Assembly: GCF_029227915.1 (NCBI RefSeq)
Contig: NC_079883.1
Span: 31,932,001-31,996,000, forward strand
Direction: 5' to 3'
DNA length: 64,000 nt
From: Hydractinia symbiolongicarpus
Lineage: Eukaryota > Cnidaria > Hydrozoa > Anthoathecata > Hydractiniidae
The notes beneath the pieces are model-generated. The model saw only the letters and a program-made list of their open reading frames with translations, was not told where the DNA came from and did not search any database. Numbering within the stretch: position 1 is the first letter of the stretch; the number at the start of each line of letters is the position of its first letter. Shown here in pieces: positions 26,225 through 39,900 of the stretch. Both the position numbers and the translations under genes were made by a program.

Positions 26225-28268
26225 CACCACTAAAACGCATGAGACTTGTAGTTTTCAAAAATGTTTTCATTTTTGATGAGACGCTGAATAAAAGAAGTTT
26301 AATCGCCGGCAAACGAAAACCCGCGACTTCCCGTAAATCCCGGGCTTGGCCCGTATAGTCAAAAGTATACAAATAAATTACCCAGGGAGTAAACTCATTT
26401 CCCAAACGATTTTTTAAATTATTATTTCACCACTAAAACGCATGAGACTTGTAGTTTTCAAGAATGTTTTCATTTTTGATGAGACGCTGAATAAAAGAAG
26501 TTTAATCGCCGGCAAACGAAAACACGCGATTTCCCGTAAATCCCGGCTTGGCCCGTATAGTCAAAAGTATACAAAGAAAGTACCCAGGGAGTAAACTCAT
26601 TTCCCGAACGATTTTTTAAATTATTTTTTCACCACTAAAACGCATGAGACTTGTAGTTTTCAAAAATGTTTTCATTTTTGATGAGACGCTGAATAAAAGC
26701 AGTTTAATCGCCGGCAAACGAAAACCTGCGATTTCCCTAAATCCCGGACTCGGCCCGTATAGTCAAAAGTATACAAAGAAAGTACCCAGGGAGTAAACTC
26801 CTTTCCAGAACGATTTTTTAAATTATTTTTTCACCACTAAAACGCATAAGACTTGTAGTTTTTAAAAATGTTTTCATTTTTGATGAGACGCTGAATAAAA
26901 GAAGTTTAATCGCCGGCAAACGAAAACCCGCGATTTCCCGTAAATCCCGCGCTTGGCCCGTATAGTCAAAAGTATACAAAGAAAGTAGCCAGGGAGTAAA
27001 CTCATTTCCCGAACGATTTTTTATATTATTTTTTTACCACTAAACGCATGAGACTTGTAGTTTTCAAAAATATTTTCATATTTGATGGGACGCTGAATAA
27101 AAGAAGTTTAATCGCCGGCAAACGAAAATCCGCGATTTCCCGTAAATCCCGGACTCGGCCGGTATAGTCAAAAGTGTACAAAGAAAGTACCCAGGGAGTA
27201 AACTCATTTCCCGATCGATTTTTTAAATTATTTTTTCACCACTAAAACGCATGAGTCTTGTAGTTTTCAAAAATGTTTTCATTTTTGATGAGACGCTGAA
27301 TAAAAGAAGTTTAATCGCCGGCAAACGAAAACCCGCGTTTTCCCGTAAATCCGGGACTCGGCCCGTATAGTCAAAAGTATACAAAGAAAGTACCCAGGGA
27401 GTAAACTCATTTCCCGAACGATTTTTTAAATTATTTTTTCACCACTAAAACGCATGAGACTTGTAGTTTTCAAAAATGTTTTCATTTTTGATGAGACGCT
27501 GAATAAAAGAAGTTTAATCGCCGGCAAACGAAAACCCGCGACTTCCCGTAAATCCCGGGCTTGGCCCGTATAGTCAAAAGTATACAAAGAAAGTACCCAG
27601 GGAGTAAACTCATTTCCCAAACGATTTTTTAAATTATTATTTCACCACTAAAACGCATGAGACTTGTAGTTTTCAAGAATGTTTTCATTTTTGATGAGAC
27701 GCTGAATAAAAGAAGTTTAATCGCCGGCAAACGAAAACCCGCAATTTCCCGTAAATCCCGGCTTGGCCCGTATAGTCAAAGGTATACAAAGAAAGTACCC
27801 AGGGAGTAAACTCATTTCCCGAACGATTTTTTAAATTATTTTTTCACCACTAAAACGCATGAGACTTGTAGTTTTCAAAAATATTTTCATTTTTGTTGAG
27901 ACGCTGAATAAAAGCAGTTTAATCGCCGGCAAACGAAAACCTGCGATTTCCCTAAATCCCGGACTCGGCCCGTATAGTCAAAAGTATACAAAGAAAGTAC
28001 CCAGGGAGTAAACTCCTTTCCAGAACGATTTTTTAAATTATTTTTTCACCACTAAAACGCATAAGACTTGTAGTTTTTAAAAATGTTTTAATTTTTGATG
28101 AGACGCTGAATAAAAGAAGTTTTATCGCCGGCAAACGAAAACCCGCGATTTCCCGTAAATCCTGCGCTTGGCCAGTATAGTCAAAAGTATACAAAGAAAG
28201 TACCCAGGGAGTAAACTCATTTCCCGAACGATTTTTTACATTATTTTTTTACCACTAAACGCATGAGA

Positions 28269-28367
28269 CGTGTAGTTATCAAAAATATTTTCATATATGA
28301 TGGGACGCTGAATAAAAGAAGTTTAATCGCCGGCAAACGAAAATCCGCGATTTCCCGTAAATTCCAG
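28269..28367 (+). repeat. Short 99-bp monomer
   Basis: The start reads 'cgtgtag' and the junction 'attccagcttgtag'. Both are shared only with the duplicate at 34234. Confidence 0.9.
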
Positions 28368-29580
28368 CTTGTAGTTTTCAAAAATGTTTTCATTTTTGAT
28401 GAGACGCTGAATAAAAGAAGTTTAATCGCCGGCAAACGAAAACCCGCGACTTCCCGTAAATCCCGGGCTTGGCCCGTATAGTCAAAAGTATACAAAGAAA
28501 GTACCCAGGGAGTAAACTCATTTCCCAAACGATTTTTAAATTATTATTTCACCACTAAAACGCATGAGACTTGTAGTTTTCAAGAATGTTTTCATTTTTG
28601 ATGAGACGCTGAATAAAAAAAGTTTAATCGCCGGCAAACGAAAACCCGCGATTTCCCGTAAATCCCGGCTTGGCCCGTATAGTCAAAAGTATACAAAGAA
28701 AGTACCCAGGGAGTAAACTCATTTCCCGAACGATTTTTTAAATTATTTTTTCACCACTAAAACGCATGAGACTTGTAGTTTTCAAGAATGTTTTCATTTT
28801 TGATGAGACGCTGAATAAAAGAAGTTTAATCGCCGGCAAACGAAAACCCGCGACTTCCCGTAAACCCTGGGCTTGGCCCGTATAGTCAAAAGTATACAAA
28901 GAAAGTACCCAGGGAGTAAACTCATTTCCCAAACGATTTTTTAAATTATTATTTCACCACTAAAACGCATGAGACTTGTAGTTTTCAAGAATGTTTTCAT
29001 TTTTGATGAGACGCTGAATAAAAGAAGTTTAATCGCCGGCAAACGAAAACCCGCGATTTCCCGTAAATCCCGGCTTGGCCCGTATAGTCAAAAGTATACA
29101 AAGAAAGTACCCAGGGAGTAAACTCATTTCCCGAACGATTTTTTAAATTATTTTTTCACCACTAAAACGCATGAGACTTGTAGTTTTCAAAAATGTTTTC
29201 ATTTTTGATGAGACGCTGAATAAAAGCAGTTTAATCGCCGGCGAACGAAAACCTGCGATTTCCCTAAATCCCGGACTCGGCCCGTATAGTCAAAAGTATA
29301 CAAAGAAAGTACACAGGGAGTAAACTCCTTTCCAGAACGATTTTTTAAATTATTTTTTCACCACTAAAACGCATAAGACTTGTAGTTTTTAAAAATGTTT
29401 TCATTTTTGATGAGACGCTGAATAAAAGAAGTTTAATCGCCGGCAAACGAAAACCCGCGATTTCCTGTAAATCCTGCGCTTGGCCCGTATAGTCAAAAGT
29501 ATACAAAGAAAGTACCCAGGGAGTAAACTCATTTCCCGAACGATTTTTTATATTATTTTTTTACCACTAAACGCATGAGA

Positions 29581-29679
29581 CTTGTAGTTATCAAAAATAT
29601 TTTCATATTTGATGGGACGCTGAATAAAAGAAGTTTAATCGCCGGCAAACGAAAATCCGCGAATTCCCGTAAATCCCGG
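29581..29679 (+). repeat. Short 99-bp monomer
   Basis: It carries 'cgaattcccg', shared with the short monomers at 35547 and 53306. This ties the one at 53 kb to the same lineage. Confidence 0.9.
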
Positions 29680-31704
29680 CTTGTAGTTTTCAAAAATGTT
29701 TTCATTTTTGATGAGACGCTGAATAAAAGAAGTTTAATCGCCGGCAAACGAAAACCCGCGACTTCCCGTAAATCCCGGACTTGGCCCGTATAGTCAAAAG
29801 TATGCAAAGAAAGTACCCAGGGAGTAAACTCATTTCCCGAACGATTTTTTAAATTATTTTTTCACCACTAAAACGCATGAGACTTGTAGTTTTCAAAAAT
29901 GTTTTCTTTTTTGATGAGACGCTGAATAAAAGAAGTTTAATTGCCGGCAAACAAAAATCCGCGATTTCCCGTAAATCCCAGACTCGGCCCGTATAGTCAA
30001 AAGTATACAAAGAAAGTACCCAGGAAGTAAACTCATTTCCCGAACGATTTTTTAAATTATTTTTTCACCACTAAAACGCATGAGACTTGTAGTTTTCAAA
30101 AATGTTTTCATTTTTGATGAGCCGCTTAATGAAAGAGGTTTAATCGCCGGCAAATGAAATCCCGCGTTTTCCCGTAAATCCGGGGCTTGGCCCGTATAGT
30201 CAAAAGTATACAAAGAAAGTACCCAGGGAGTAAACTCATTTCCAGAACGATTTTTTAAATTATATTTTCACCACTAAAACGCATGAGACTTGTAGTTTTC
30301 AAAAATGTTTTCATTTTTCATGAGACGCTGAATAAAAGCAGTATAATCGCCGGCAAACGAAAACCTGCGATTTCCCTAAATCCCGGACTCGGCCCATATA
30401 GTCAAAAGTATACAAAGAAAGTACCCAGGGAGTAAACTCCTTTCCAGAACGATTTTTTAAATTATTTTTTCACCACTAAAACGCATAAGACTTGTAGTTT
30501 TTAAAAATGTTTTCATTTTTGATGAGACGCTGAATAAAAGAAGTTTAATCGCCGGCAAACGAAAACCCGCGATTTCCCGTAAATCCCGCGCTTGGCCCGT
30601 ATAGTCAAAAGTATACAAAGAAAGTACCCAGGGAGTAAACTCATTTCCCGGTCGATTTTTTAAATTGTTTTTTCACCACTAAAACGCATGAGTCTTGTAG
30701 TTTTCAAAAATGTTTTCATTTTTGATGAGACTCTGAATAAAAGAAGTTTAATCGCCGGCAAACGAAAACCCGCGATTTCCCGTAAATCCCGGACTCGGCC
30801 CGTATAGTCAAAAGTATACAAAGAAAGTACCCAGGGAGTAAACTCATTTCCCGAACGATTTTTTAAATTATTTTTTCACCACTAAAACGCATGAGACTTG
30901 TAGTTTTCAAAATTGTTTTCATTTTTGATGAGACGCTGAATAAAAAAAGTTTAATCGCCGGCAAACGAAAACCCGCGACTTCCCGTAAATCCCGGGCTTG
31001 GCCCGTATAGTCAAAAGTATACAAAGAAAGTACCCAGGGAGTAAACTCATTTCCCAAACGATTTTTTAAATTATTATTTCACCACTAAAACGCATGAGAC
31101 TTGTAGTTTTCAAGAATGTTTTCATTTTTGATGAGACGCTGAATAAAAGAAGTTTAATCGCCGGCAAACGAAAACCCGCGATTTCCCGTAAATCCCGGCT
31201 TGGCCCGTATAGTCAAAGGTATACAAAGAAAGTACCCAGGGAGTAAACTCATTTCCCGAACGATTTTTTAAATTATTTTTTCACCACTAAAACGCATGAG
31301 ACTTGTAGTTTTCAAAAATATTTTCATTTTTGTTGAGACGCTGAATAAAAGCAGTTTAATCGCCGGCAAACGAAAACCTGCGATTTCCCTAAATCCCGGA
31401 CTCGGCCCGTATAGTCAGAAGTATACAAAGAAAGTACCCAGGGAGTAAACTCCTTTCCAGAACGATTTTTAAATTATTTTTTCACCACTAAAACGCATAA
31501 GACTTGTAGTTTTTAAAAATGTTTTCATTTTTGATGAGACGCTGAATAAAAGAAGTTTAATCGCCGGCAAACGAAAACCCGCGATTTCCCGTAAATCCTG
31601 CGCTTGGCCAGTATAGTCAAAAGTATACAAAGAAAGTACCCAGGGAGTAAACTCATTTCCCGAACGATTTTTTATATTATTTTTTTACCACTAAACGCAT
31701 GAGA

Positions 31705-31803
31705 CTTGTAGTTATCAAAAATATCTTCATATATGATGGGACGCTGAATAAAAGAAGTTTAATCGCCGGCAAACGAAAATCCGCGATTTCCCGTAAATCC
31801 CGG
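31705..31803 (+). repeat. Short 99-bp monomer
   Basis: Duplicate of the one at 25740, 5,965 bp away. Confidence 0.9.
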
Positions 31804-34233
31804 CTTGTAGTTTTCAAAAATGTTTTCATTTTTGATGAGACGCTGAATAAAAGAAGTTTAATCGCCGGCAAACGAAAACCCGCGATTTCCCGTAAATCCG
31901 GGACTCGGCCCGTATAGTCAAAAGTATACAAAGAAAGTACCCAGGGAGTAAACTCATTTCCCGAACGATTTTTTAAATTATTTTTTCACCACTAAAACGC
32001 ATGAGACTTGTAGTTTTCAAAAATGTTTTCATTTTTGATGAGACGCTGAATAAAAGAAGTTTAATCGCCGGCAAACGAAAACCCGCGACTTCCCGTAAAT
32101 CCCGGGCTTGGCCCGTATAGTCAAAAGTATACAAAGAAAGTACCCAGGGAGTAAACTCATTTCCCAAACGATTTTTTAAATTATTTTTTCACCACTAAAA
32201 CGCATGAGACTTGTAGTTTTCAAAAATGTTTTCATTTTTGATGAGACGCTGAATAAAAGAAGTTTAATCGCCGGCAAACGAAAACCCGCGACTTCCCGTA
32301 AATCCCGGGCTTGGCCCGTATAGTCAAAAGTATACAAAGAAAGTACCCAGGGAGTAAACTCATTTCCCAAACGATTTTTTAAATTATTATTTCACCACTA
32401 AAACGCATGAGACTTGTAGTTTTCAAGAATGTTTTCATTTTTGATGAGACGCTGAATAAAAGAAGTTTAATCGCCGGCAAACGAAAACCCGCGATTTCCC
32501 GTAAATCCCGGCTTGGCCCGTATAGTCAAAAGTATACAAAGAAAGTACCCAGGGAGTAAACTCATTTCCCGAACGATTTTTTAAATTATTTTTTCACCAC
32601 TAAAACGCATGAGACTTGTAGTTTTCAAAAATGTTTTCATTTTTGATGAGACGCTGAATAAAAGCAGTTTAATCGCCGGCAAACGAAAACCTGCGATTTC
32701 CCTAAATCCCGGACTCGGCCCGTATAGTCAAAAGTATACAAAGAAAGTACCCAGGGAGTAAACTCCTTTCCAGAACGATTTTTTAAATTATTTTTTCACC
32801 ACTAAAACGCATAAGACTTGTAGTTTTTAAAAATGTTTTCATTTTTGATGAGACGCTGAATAAAAGAAGTTTAATCGCCGGCAAACGAAAACCCGCGATT
32901 TCCCGTAAATCCCGCGCTTGGCCCGTATAGTCAAAAGTATACAAAGAAAGTAGCCAGGGAGTAAACTCATTTCCCGAACGATTTTTTATATTATTTTTTT
33001 ACCACTAAACGCATGAGACTTGTAGTTTTCAAAAATATTTTCATATTTGATGGGACGCTGAATAAAAGAAGTTTAATCGCCGGCAAACGAAAATCCGCGA
33101 TTTCCCGTAAATCCCGGACTCGGCCGGTATAGTCAAAAGTGTACAAAGAAAGTACCCAGGGAGTAAACTCATTTCCCGATCGATTTTTTAAATTATTTTT
33201 TCACCACTAAAACGCATGAGTCTTGTAGTTTTCAAAAATGTTTTCATTTTTGATGAGACGCTGAATAAAAGAAGTTTAATCGCCGGCAAACGAAAACCCG
33301 CGTTTTCCCGTAAATCCGGGACTCGGCCCGTATAGTCAAAAGTATACAAAGAAAGTACCCAGGGAGTAAACTCATTTCCCGAACGATTTTTTAAATTATT
33401 TTTTCACCACTAAAACGCATGAGACTTGTAGTTTTCAAAAATGTTTTCATTTTTGATGAGACGCTGAATAAAAGAAGTTTAATCGCCGGCAAACGAAAAC
33501 CCGCGACTTCCCGTAAATCCCGGGCTTGGCCCGTATAGTCAAAAGTATACAAAGAAAGTACCCAGGGAGTAAACTCATTTCCCAAACGATTTTTTAAATT
33601 ATTATTTCACCACTAAAACGCATGAGACTTGTAGTTTTCAAGAATGTTTTCATTTTTGATGAGACGCTGAATAAAAGAAGTTTAATCGCCGGCAAACGAA
33701 AACCCGCAATTTCCCGTAAATCCCGGCTTGGCCCGTATAGTCAAAGGTATACAAAGAAAGTACCCAGGGAGTAAACTCATTTCCCGAACGATTTTTTAAA
33801 TTATTTTTTCACCACTAAAACGCATGAGACTTGTAGTTTTCAAAAATATTTTCATTTTTGTTGAGACGCTGAATAAAAGCAGTTTAATCGCCGGCAAACG
33901 AAAACCTGCGATTTCCCTAAATCCCGGACTCGGCCCGTATAGTCAAAAGTATACAAAGAAAGTACCCAGGGAGTAAACTCCTTTCCAGAACGATTTTTTA
34001 AATTATTTTTTCACCACTAAAACGCATAAGACTTGTAGTTTTTAAAAATGTTTTAATTTTTGATGAGACGCTGAATAAAAGAAGTTTTATCGCCGGCAAA
34101 CGAAAACCCGCGATTTCCCGTAAATCCTGCGCTTGGCCAGTATAGTCAAAAGTATACAAAGAAAGTACCCAGGGAGTAAACTCATTTCCCGAACGATTTT
34201 TTACATTATTTTTTTACCACTAAACGCATGAGA

Positions 34234-34332
34234 CGTGTAGTTATCAAAAATATTTTCATATATGATGGGACGCTGAATAAAAGAAGTTTAATCGCCGGCA
34301 AACGAAAATCCGCGATTTCCCGTAAATTCCAG
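34234..34332 (+). repeat. Short 99-bp monomer
   Basis: Duplicate of the one at 28269, 5,965 bp away. Confidence 0.9.
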
Positions 34333-35546
34333 CTTGTAGTTTTCAAAAATGTTTTCATTTTTGATGAGACGCTGAATAAAAGAAGTTTAATCGCCGGCAA
34401 ACGAAAACCCGCGACTTCCCGTAAATCCCGGGCTTGGCCCGTATAGTCAAAAGTATACAAAGAAAGTACCCAGGGAGTAAACTCATTTCCCAAACGATTT
34501 TTTAAATTATTATTTCACCACTAAAACGCATGAGACTTGTAGTTTTCAAGAATGTTTTCATTTTTGATGAGACGCTGAATAAAAAAAGTTTAATCGCCGG
34601 CAAACGAAAACCCGCGATTTCCCGTAAATCCCGGCTTGGCCCGTATAGTCAAAAGTATACAAAGAAAGTACCCAGGGAGTAAACTCATTTCCCGAACGAT
34701 TTTTTAAATTATTTTTTCACCACTAAAACGCATGAGACTTGTAGTTTTCAAGAATGTTTTCATTTTTGATGAGACGCTGAATAAAAGAAGTTTAATCGCC
34801 GGCAAACGAAAACCCGCGACTTCCCGTAAACCCTGGGCTTGGCCCGTATAGTCAAAAGTATACAAAGAAAGTACCCAGGGAGTAAACTCATTTCCCAAAC
34901 GATTTTTTAAATTATTATTTCACCACTAAAACGCATGAGACTTGTAGTTTTCAAGAATGTTTTCATTTTTGATGAGACGCTGAATAAAAGAAGTTTAATC
35001 GCCGGCAAACGAAAACCCGCGATTTCCCGTAAATCCCGGCTTGGCCCGTATAGTCAAAAGTATACAAAGAAAGTACCCAGGGAGTAAACTCATTTCCCGA
35101 ACGATTTTTTAAATTATTTTTTCACCACTAAAACGCATGAGACTTGTAGTTTTCAAAAATGTTTTCATTTTTGATGAGACGCTGAATAAAAGCAGTTTAA
35201 TCGCCGGCGAACGAAAACCTGCGATTTCCCTAAATCCCGGACTCGGCCCGTATAGTCAAAAGTATACAAAGAAAGTACACAGGGAGTAAACTCCTTTCCA
35301 GAACGATTTTTTAAATTATTTTTTCACCACTAAAACGCATAAGACTTGTAGTTTTTAAAAATGTTTTCATTTTTGATGAGACGCTGAATAAAAGAAGTTT
35401 AATCGCCGGCAAACGAAAACCCGCGATTTCCTGTAAATCCTGCGCTTGGCCCGTATAGTCAAAAGTATACAAAGAAAGTACCCAGGGAGTAAACTCATTT
35501 CCCGAACGATTTTTTATATTATTTTTTTACCACTAAACGCATGAGA

Positions 35547-35645
35547 CTTGTAGTTATCAAAAATATTTTCATATTTGATGGGACGCTGAATAAAAGAAGT
35601 TTAATCGCCGGCAAACGAAAATCCGCGAATTCCCGTAAATCCCGG
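35547..35645 (+). repeat. Short 99-bp monomer
   Basis: Duplicate of the one at 29581, 5,966 bp away. It lies just before the end of the second 6-kb copy. Confidence 0.9.
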
Positions 35646-36979
35646 CTTGTAGTTTTCAAAAATGTTTTCATTTTTGATGAGACGCTGAATAAAAGAAGTT
35701 TAATCGCCGGCAAACGAAAACCCGCGACTTCCCGTAAATCCCGGGCTTGGCCCGTATAGTCAAAAGTATACAAAGAAAGTACCCAGGGAGTAAACTCATT
35801 TCCCAAACGATTTTTTAAATTATTATTTCACCACTAAAACGCATGAGACTTGTAGTTTTCAAGAATGTTTTCATTTTTGATGAGACGCTGAATAAAAGAA
35901 GTTTAATCGCCGGCAAACGAAAACCCGCGATTTCCCGTAAATCCCGGCTTGGCCCGTATAGTCAAAAGTATACAAAGAAAGTACCCAGGGAGTAAACTCA
36001 TTTCCCAAACGATTTTTTAAATTATTTTTTCACCACTAAAACGCATGAGAATTGTAGTTTTTAAAAATGTTTTCATTTTTGATGAGACGCTGAATAAAAG
36101 CAGTTTAATCGCCGGCAAACGAAAACCTGCGATTTCCCTAAATCCCGGACTCGGCCCGTATAGTCAAAAGTATACAAAGAAAGTACCCAGGGAGTAAACT
36201 CCTTTTCAGAACGATTTTTTAAATTATTTTTTCACCACTAAAACGCATAAGACTTGTAGTTTTTAAAAATGTTTTCATTTTTGATGAGACGCTGAATAAA
36301 AGAAGTTTAATCGCCGGCAAACGAAAACCCGCGATTTCCCGTAAATCCCGCGCTTGTCCGTATAGTCAAAAGTATACAAAGAAAGTACCCAGGGAGTAAA
36401 CTCATTTCCCGAACGATTTTTTATATTATTTTTTTACCACTAAACGCATGAGACTTGTAGTTTTCAAAAATGTTTTCTTTTTTGATGAGACGCTGAATAA
36501 AAGAAGTTTAATCGCCGGCAAACGAAAACCCGCGACTTCCCGTAAATCCCGGGCTTGGCCCGTATAGTCAAAAGTATACAAAGAAAGTACCCAGGGAGTA
36601 AACTCATTTCCCAAACGATTTTTTAAATTATTATTTCACCACTAAAACGCATGAGACTTGTAGTTTTCAAGAATGTTTTCATTTTTGATGAGACGCTGAA
36701 TAAAAGCAGTTTAATCGCCGGCAAACGAAAACCCGCGATTTCCCGTAAATCCCGGGCTTGGCCGTATAGTCAAAAGTATACAAAGAAAGTACTCAGGGAG
36801 TAAACTCATTTCCAAAAGGATTTTTTAAATTATTATTTCACCACTAAAACGCATGAGACTTGTAGTTTTCAAGAATGTTTTCATTTTTGATGAGACGCTG
36901 AATAAAAGCAGTTTAATCGCCGGCAAACGAAAACCCGCGATTTCCCGTAAATCCCGGGCTTGGCACGTATAGTCGAATG

Positions 36980-39900
36980 TATACAAAGAAAGTACCCGGG
37001 GAGTAAACTCATTTCCTGAACGATTTTTTAAATTATTTTTTCACCACTAAAACGCATGACGCATGAGACTTGTAGTTTTCAAAAATGTTTTCATTTTTGA
37101 TGAGACGCTGAATAAAAGAAGTTTAATCGCCGGCAAACGAAAACCAGCGACTTTCCGTAAATCCCGGGCTTGACCCGTATAGTCAAAGGTATACAAAAAA
37201 GTACCCAGGAAGTAAACTCATTTCCCGAACGATTTTTTAAATTACTTTTTCACCACTAAAACGCATGAGACTTGTAGTTTTTAAAAATGTTTTCATTTTT
37301 GATGAGACGCTGAATAAAAGAAGTTTAATCGCCGGCAAACGAAAATCTGCGATTTCCCGTAAATCATGGACTCGGCCCGTATAGTCAAAAGTATACAAAG
37401 AAAGTACCCAGGGAGTAAACTCATTTCCCAAACGATTTTTTAAATTATTATTTCACCACTAAAACGCATGAGACTTGTAGTTTTCAAGAATGTTTTCATT
37501 TTTGATGAGACGCTGAATAAAAGCAGTTTAATCGCCGGCAAACGAAAACCCGCGATTTCCCGTAAATCCCGGGCTTGGCACGTATAGTCGAATGTATACA
37601 AAGAAGTACCCTGAGAGTAAACTCATTTCCAGAACGATTTTTTAAATTATTTTTTCACCACTAAAACGCATAAGACTTGTAGTTTTTAAAAATGTTTTCA
37701 TTTTTGATGAGACGCTGAATAAAAGAAGTTTAATCGCCAGCAAACGAAAACCCGCGATTTCCCGTAAATCCCGGCTTGGCCCGTATAGTCAAAAGTATAC
37801 AAAGAAAGTACACGGGGAGTAAACTCATTTCCCGAACGATTTTTTAAATTATTTTTTCACCACTAAAACGCATTACGCATGAGACTTGTAGTTTTCAAAA
37901 ATGTTTTCATTTTTGATGAGACGCTGAATAAAAGAAGTTTAATCGCCGGCAAACGAAAACCAGCGACATCCCGTAAATCCCGGGCTTGACCCGTATAGTC
38001 AAAAGTATACAAAGAAAGTACCCAGGAAGTAAACTCATTTCCCGAACGATTTTTTAAATTACTTTTTCACCACTAAAACGCATGAGACTTGTAGTTTTCA
38101 AAAATGTTTTCATTTTTGATGAGACGCTGAATAAAAGAAGTTTAATCGCCGGCAAACGAAAATCCGCGATTTCTCGTAAATCCCGGACTCGGCCCGTATA
38201 GTCAAAAGTATACAAAGAAAGTACCCAGGGAGTAAACTCATTTCCCGATCGATTTTTTAAATTATTTTTTCACCACTAAAACGCATGAGTCTTGTAGTTT
38301 TCAAAAATGTTTTCATTTTTGATGAGACGCTGAATAAAAGAAGTTTAATCGCCAGCAAACGAAAACCCGCGATTTCCCGTAAATGCCGGCTTGGCCCGTA
38401 TAGTCAAAAGTATACAAAGAAAGTACCCGGGGAGTAAACTCATTTCCCGAACGATTTTTTAAATTATTTTTTCACCACTAAAACGCATTACGCATGAGAC
38501 TTGTAGTTTTCAAAAATGTTTTCATTTTTGATGAGACGCTGAATAAAAGAAGTTTAATCGCCGGCAAACGAAAACCCGAGATTTCCCGTAAATCCCGGAC
38601 TCGGCCCGTATAGTCAAAAGTATACAAAGAAAGTACCCAGGGAGTAAACTCATTTCCCGAACGATTTTTTAAATTATTTTTTCACCACTAAAACGCATGA
38701 GACTTGTAGTTTTCAAAAATGTTTTCATTTTTGATGAGACGCTGAATAAAAAAAGTTTAATCGCCGGCAAACGAAAACCCGCGACTTCCCGTAAATCCCG
38801 GGCTTGGCCCGTATAGTCAAAAGTATACAAAGAAAGTACCCAGGGAGTAAACTCATTTCCCGAACGATTTTTTAAATTATTTTTTCACCACTAAAACGCA
38901 TGAGACTTGTAGTTTTCAAAAATATTTTCATTTTTGTTGAGACGCTGAATAAAAGCAGTTTAATCGCCGGCAAACGAAAACCTGCGATTTCCCTAAATCC
39001 CGGACTCGGCCCGTATAGTCAAAAGTATACAAAGAAAGTACCCGGGGAGTAAACTCATTTCCCGAACGATTTTTTAAATTATTTTTTCACCACTAAAACG
39101 CATGACGCATGAGACTTGTAGTTTTCAAAAATGTTTTCATTTTTGATGAGACGCTGAATAAAAGAAGTTTAATCGCCGGCAAACGAAAACCAGCGACTTT
39201 CCGTAAATCCCGGGCTTGACCCGTATAGTCAAAGGTATACAAAAAAGTACCCAGGAAGTAAACTCATTTCCCGAACGATTTTTTAAATTACTTTTTCACC
39301 ACTAAAACGCATGAGACTTGTAGTTTTTAAAAATGTTTTCATTTTTGATGAGACGCTGAATAAAAGAAGTTTAATCGCCGGCAAACGAAAACCTGCGATT
39401 TCCCGTAAATCATGGACTCGGCCCGTATAGTCAAAAGTATACAAAGAAAGTACCCAGGGAGTAAACTCATTTCCCAAACGATTTTTTAAATTATTATTTC
39501 ACCACTAAAACGCATGAGACTTGTAGTTTTCAAGAATGTTTTCATTTTTGATGAGACGCTGAATAAAAGCAGTTTAATCGCCGGCAAACGAAAACCCGCG
39601 ATTTCCCGTAAATCCCGGGCTTGGCACGTATAGTCGAATGTATACAAAGAAGTACCCTGAGAGTAAACTCATTTCCAGAACGATTTTTTAAATTATTTTT
39701 TCACCACTAAAACGCATAAGACTTGTAGTTTTTAAAAATGTTTTCATTTTTGATGAGACGCTGAATAAAAGAAGTTTAATCGCCAGCAAACGAAAACCCG
39801 CGATTTCCCGTAAATCCCGGCTTGGCCCGTATAGTCAAAAGTATACAAAGAAAGTACACGGGGAGTAAACTCATTTCCCGAACGATTTTTTAAATTATTT

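Larger units (their letters stand above)
26042..26244 (+). repeat. Representative 203-bp full-length monomer
   Basis: This unit, phased from 'cttgtag' to the next 'cttgtag', is a typical full copy. In order it holds: two GTTTTCA heptamers in a T-rich stretch (26049-26071); 'gagacgctgaataaaag'; a GCCGGC palindrome (26102-26107); four CCCG tetramers starting at 26117, 26127, 26136 and 26147; an imperfect GTATA/TATAC dyad (26150-26167); 'gtacccagggagtaaac'; and a pure A/T block (26206-26224) followed by 'caccactaaaacgcatgag'. By hand count it has 42 C and 35 G (38% G+C) and 11 CpG. 203 is not a multiple of three, so any open frame shifts at every repeat. Confidence 0.95.
23800..29768. repeat. 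5,965-bp tandem duplication, copy 1
   Basis: This block of about 28 full and three short monomers is followed directly by a near-identical copy at about 29769-35738. Going through the recognisable variants in order, I found only four differences: 26374 and 26378 ('aaataaatta' here, 'aaagaaagta' in copy 2), 26524 ('aacacgcg' here, 'aacccgcg' there), and one T missing here near 28532. All other rare variants I checked are shared, including 'gatgagccgc', 'cccggtcga', 'ggccagtatag', 'gtagccaggg', 'ggccggtatag' and 'gcaatttcccg'. This is above 99.9% identity by eye. Confidence 0.9.
29769..35738. repeat. 5,965-bp tandem duplication, copy 2
   Basis: This is the second copy of the block at 23800-29768. 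The offset is 5,965 bp up to about 34490 and 5,966 bp after it, because of one extra T. Matching stops at about 35740, where this copy reads 'cccgggcttggcccg' with 'gtatacaaag' and the first copy's end reads 'cccggacttggcccg' with 'gtatgcaaag'. Confidence 0.9.
19541..36350. repeat. Array neighbourhood B: short-monomer-rich, recently duplicated
   Basis: Ten of the 18 short 99-bp monomers lie here. Full monomers often read 'gacttcccg' where the commoner form is 'gatttcccg', and 'caagaatg' where others read 'caaaaatg'. The stretch contains the 1,411-bp unit (from about 19.77 kb) and the 5,965-bp tandem duplication (23.80-35.74 kb). The 'cttaatgaaag' variant appears only twice, near 24169 and 30124, as equivalent members of the two duplicated blocks. 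Confidence 0.7.
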
